Shown: in pieces, positions 61,430-64,000 of the stretch
Layout of the letters: each line of letters starts with the position of its first letter
Numbering within the stretch: position 1 is the first letter of the stretch
Assembly (NCBI GenBank): GCA_905614375.1
Contig: CAJQSP010000003.1
Span: 6,340 to 70,339, forward strand
Length of the DNA stretch: 64,000 nt
Reading direction: 5' to 3'
Source: an uncultured Dehalococcoidales bacterium
GTDB lineage: Bacteria > Chloroflexota > Dehalococcoidia > UBA1151 > UBA1328
Position numbers and translations under genes: made by a program
The notes under the pieces: model-generated
Databases searched by the model: none
Seen by the model: only the letters and a program-made list of their open reading frames with translations
What the model was told of the DNA's origin: nothing

Positions 61430-62458
61430 TCAAGTTTCTTGAACATTATTCATCTCATGCAGCTTTTCAAGGGTCTGATGAATATCGGGCGGTAGCGGAC
61501 CTGCCTGCGCAGCCACGATGCTCTCCTCGATTTCTCCGGGTGTGGATGCCCCCACCAGGATAGTCGAAGTCCTCGATTGGCTATCAAGAAACGAACTGTC
61601 AATGCTGCGATCGAAATGCCGGTATCCTTGGCGAATTTGATGAGGCGCTCATCTGAGAATATGGCTCCAGTTTGCGCCAGAGGACCTTTGCGGGCCAATT
61701 GAAACGGAGAGGGTTCATTTGGTACGCCAAAATCCCGTTTGGCGAAGATCCCTCCTACGACATAGGCGATTCGCTGCTCACGAACGACCGGCTGCACCAT
61801 CTGCGATGAACGGTGATTCAGTAGCGAATACTCTCCGGCCGACAAGCACATATCTAGCTCTACTCGGCGTAGGACATGAGCCAAAGCTGCAGATCGGTTG
61901 AAACTGAGACCTATGTAGCTGCACAGGCCTAGCCCTTTTGCTTCATTAAGCGCCCGAATAATGGCTGTGTTTGCGTAGGCATGCTCCTTAGTCAAGGTCG
62001 AGAAGTTCCTCGTCATCCCGCGCGTCGGGTAGCCATGCCTTCGCCTTTTCCATGTCGTGACCCTGAAGTACATCGACCCTATCGCGTCGCAGGGCTCGCA
62101 GGTTGTCTTGTAACTGTCTGTGGCAGTCATCTAGCGTGCGATAGCCCAGTGGATTTGTCCCACCTACAGTCGTGTAGCTAACCAGTTTCGTTGCCAGTAG
62201 ATGCGGTTTCTTGGTTCCTTCCAGCGCTTCACCCATGATTAGCTGTGACTGACCTCTCTCAACCCAACGGCCATCCGCACCAGCTTTACCGTAAGCGGGC
62301 GATGTGTCGAAATAGGTGACACCCAGATTAAGCGCATGTTTGACGGTTGCTAATCCTTCTTCATAGGAGTGTTTATACAACCCCGCACCGCCGAGACCGA
62401 TAACGCTGACTTTCTTACCCGTAAGTCCGAAGGAGCGCTGTTCGAGTGGGCTTGACAT
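61430..62458 (-). pseudogene. Aldo/keto reductase pseudogene with two frameshifts
   Basis: ATG 62458 gives MSSPLEQRSFGLTGKKVSVI, YFDTSPAYG (Asp, Tyr of the tetrad), LATKLVSYTT (Lys) and VLQGHD (His) up to LLDLD and TAA at 61988. The next part is in another frame (61988-62000 region): TKEHAYANTAIIRALNEAKG, LCSYIGLSFN. A second shift near 61570-61575 changes frame again to TSTILVGASTPGEIEESIVA and ends NVQET, TGA at 61430. Joined, the three pieces form a complete AKR of about 340 residues. It is a decayed gene, beside the tRNA-Lys islet; codon use is mixed. Confidence 0.8.
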
Positions 62459-62555
62459 CCAATCTCCGATTAACTAACTCGTTAGTCATGTAGCGTATAT
62501 AGCGTCAAAAATAATATGAATTCCACATATTTAGAGCGCTGGAACTTTATGTTAT

Positions 62556-64000
62556 CTATCCGATTCGAATACGTTCGCTGGCGTAGCGAATCGAGTCTTG
62601 GCGTTCACGACCCGCCATGAACAGTGCGATCGTGATTGGACCAAATCTGCCGGCAAACATTGTGATCGACAAAACGATCTGCGCACCTTCGTTCAGATGT
62701 GACGTAGCGCCTGCAGACCAGCCCACCGTACCGAACGCCGAAATGATCTCAAAGACGCCTGTACGGAAGTCTAGGCCCGGTTGAACGATGAACAGAGCAA
62801 CCACCAGCACAAGGACTGCGGCTGCTGCGGTCGCTCCGACAGCCATAGCTCGGTGAATGTTGACGCGTGGAATCTCTCGTCCGAAGACTGTTGTTCGTTG
62901 TTTACCACTGAAAATTGCGAACGAGGCGATAATAATCACCATAAACGTGTTCACTTTGATTCCGCCCGCTGTTGATGCCGACGCACCGCCGACAAACATG
63001 AGTCCTTCAGTGACGGTTAGGTTCGCTGTATGTAGTTTGCTGTAATCGAGAGTGGTGAATCCCGCGGTTCGGTTGACTGTGTGGAACACACTCTGGGTGA
63101 CTTTGCTTCGGGCAGATTCGTTTCCGATGGTATCGGCGTTGTTCCATTCAAGAGAAATGAACGAAACGAACCCAATAAGCAGCATTATTCCGATTCCGAC
63201 CAATACGAGCTTCGTATCTAGCGTCAGATGTCGCCATCTCCGAATTCTGATTAAATAAGCGAAGGCGGAGTAGGATGCCGACAAAGTAAGCACGATAAGC
63301 CCAAATATGCGGAGCAACTGCAAATCTCGATTAAAGCCAATTGCCGTGATGAACACGCCGAGTCCGATAAGAGCGAGCGCACCAGTTCCGACGAGTACGT
63401 TCTTTGAACCGAGGGACCTGCGGTGCCAGCCACGAATTTCTACCACATTGCCCAACGTTGCGTAGCTAGTCGATCCGATAATAATCATCGCACCAATGAT
63501 CAAGAGCGTTGGGATGTCTCTACCAAGTCCAATAAGACTAGCCCCTCCGACAAGTTCATCTGGCAGGATTTCGAATCCGGCATTGTTAAATGCTGATATC
63601 GAAGTGAACACGCTTTGCCACACGCCTTGGCTCAATGGTATGCCTTCCCAAATTGGTGCGACCAAATACCAACGGATGAATATGAATATTGCCCCGATAA
63701 TCTGCACGATAATCGCCATCAGGATGATATTCCGCGCCAGCGTTGCGATAGTTCCCAGACGGTTATCATCGAGGCCTGCTCCTACTACTAATCGGCCTTC
63801 AAGGCTTGAACGTCGACCCGTGATAAGAAGAAGAAATGCTGCACCGGTCATGAATCCTAGGCCGCCAATAAATATCAATCCTGCAATTACAAATTGGCCA
63901 AAACCGGTCCAGTGATCTCTGGTGTCGACTAGTGTTAATCCAGTTCCAGTCATGGCGGACACTGATGTGAAGAACGTCGTGATCAGCGAAATAAATTCAG
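62556..64000 (-). CDS. trkH: TrkH-family potassium transporter subunit, 5' end beyond right edge
   Basis: At least 481 residues; the frame continues to the edge, so the start is missing. It begins visibly with SLITTFFTSVSAMTGTGL, the first selectivity-filter loop, and goes on with further M-P-M units: TSISAFNNAGFEILPD (second filter region), VFHTVNRTAGFTTLDY (third) and FEIISAFGTVGWSAGAT (fourth). The end FGPITIALFMAGRER is the usual TrkH C-terminus. It imports K+ with a TrkA regulatory subunit. TrkA is not in view and may lie downstream or upstream outside the window. Confidence 0.92.
   Translation of the reverse strand, partial: EFISLITTFFTSVSAMTGTGLTLVDTRDHWTGFGQFVIAGLIFIGGLGFMTGAAFLLLITGRRSSLEGRLVVGAGLDDNRLGTIATLARNIILMAIIVQIIGAIFIFIRWYLVAPIWEGIPLSQGVWQSVFTSISAFNNAGFEILPDELVGGASLIGLGRDIPTLLIIGAMIIIGSTSYATLGNVVEIRGWHRRSLGSKNVLVGTGALALIGLGVFITAIGFNRDLQLLRIFGLIVLTLSASYSAFAYLIRIRRWRHLTLDTKLVLVGIGIMLLIGFVSFISLEWNNADTIGNESARSKVTQSVFHTVNRTAGFTTLDYSKLHTANLTVTEGLMFVGGASASTAGGIKVNTFMVIIIASFAIFSGKQRTTVFGREIPRVNIHRAMAVGATAAAAVLVLVVALFIVQPGLDFRTGVFEIISAFGTVGWSAGATSHLNEGAQIVLSITMFAGRFGPITIALFMAGRERQDSIRYASERIRIG

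Overview
The window reads as a chromosomal piece of a free-living, aerobic, heterotrophic bacterium of moderate GC (around 50% by eye). The gene families present (many MDR/SDR/AKR/Gfo oxidoreductases, a mandelate-racemase-type dehydratase, NHL beta-propellers, CaiB/MaoC/CitE enzymes, glycolate oxidase GlcDEF, a sulfatase) fit the oxidoreductase-rich marine Chloroflexota (SAR202/Dehalococcoidia-like). That placement is inferred from family content only; no rRNA gene is present to confirm it. Most Arg codons in the resident genes are CGA/CGT, which makes one CGC-rich insert (about 59.7-61.2 kb) stand out.

Layout. 0-16 kb: an edge-truncated MFS permease, CoxG-like, VOC, RidA and fumC, then a sugar-acid block (enolase-superfamily dehydratase, TIM-barrel isomerase, MFS permease, HpaI-type aldolase), three paralogous NHL beta-propellers around a PPOX-fold protein, and a Fur-family regulator facing two genes (SRPBCC, PIG-L) that are each broken by in-frame stop codons. 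16-24 kb: the primary sigma factor, a Zn-dehydrogenase, an aminotransferase, class I FBP aldolase, an M20 amidohydrolase, a frameshifted membrane protein and an SDR. 24.8-36.2 kb: an alanine-glyoxylate-type aminotransferase converges on a minus-strand run of nine genes, dehydrogenase - sulfatase - glcD - Gfo/Idh - AKR - AKR - glcE - glcF, in which the three glycolate oxidase subunits are separated by other oxidoreductases. 36-48 kb: gamma-glutamyltransferase with a threonine-synthase-like gene, further aminotransferase/SDR/hydroxyacid dehydrogenase/amidohydrolase genes, an OmpR-type two-component system, an ABC-permease 3' remnant and tRNA-Arg(TCT). 48-51 kb: a CoA-transferase / MaoC hydratase / CitE lyase triad. 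51-59.4 kb: a degenerate hydroxyacid dehydrogenase, a formate dehydrogenase, DedA, a highly structured intergenic region, a small HTH protein, cytochrome c, larB and dnaN.

Three observations stand out. (1) The formate dehydrogenase is one gene interrupted by an in-frame UGA in the Cys/Sec position, followed at the E. coli fdhF spacing by a hairpin with a GGU-containing loop: a selenoprotein that an ordinary gene caller would split in two. (2) Directly after dnaN, two roughly 50-bp copies of the 3' half of a tRNA-Lys(TTT) bracket a compositionally foreign GH32-like gene with no recombinase: a minimal tRNA-targeted island. (3) Gene decay is frequent: SRPBCC and PIG-L with single stops, an AKR with two frameshifts beside the island, a MacB-type tail and a one-base frameshift in a membrane protein. 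Two further genes appear to lack ATG/GTG/TTG starts ahead of their conserved N-termini; one has a well placed Shine-Dalgarno in front of ATT.

Metabolically the window suggests oxidation of small organic acids and sugar acids: glycolate to glyoxylate (GlcDEF) with transamination to glycine, sugar-acid dehydration and retro-aldol cleavage, activation/hydration/lysis of a C5 dicarboxylate (itaconate/mesaconate type), and formate oxidation.
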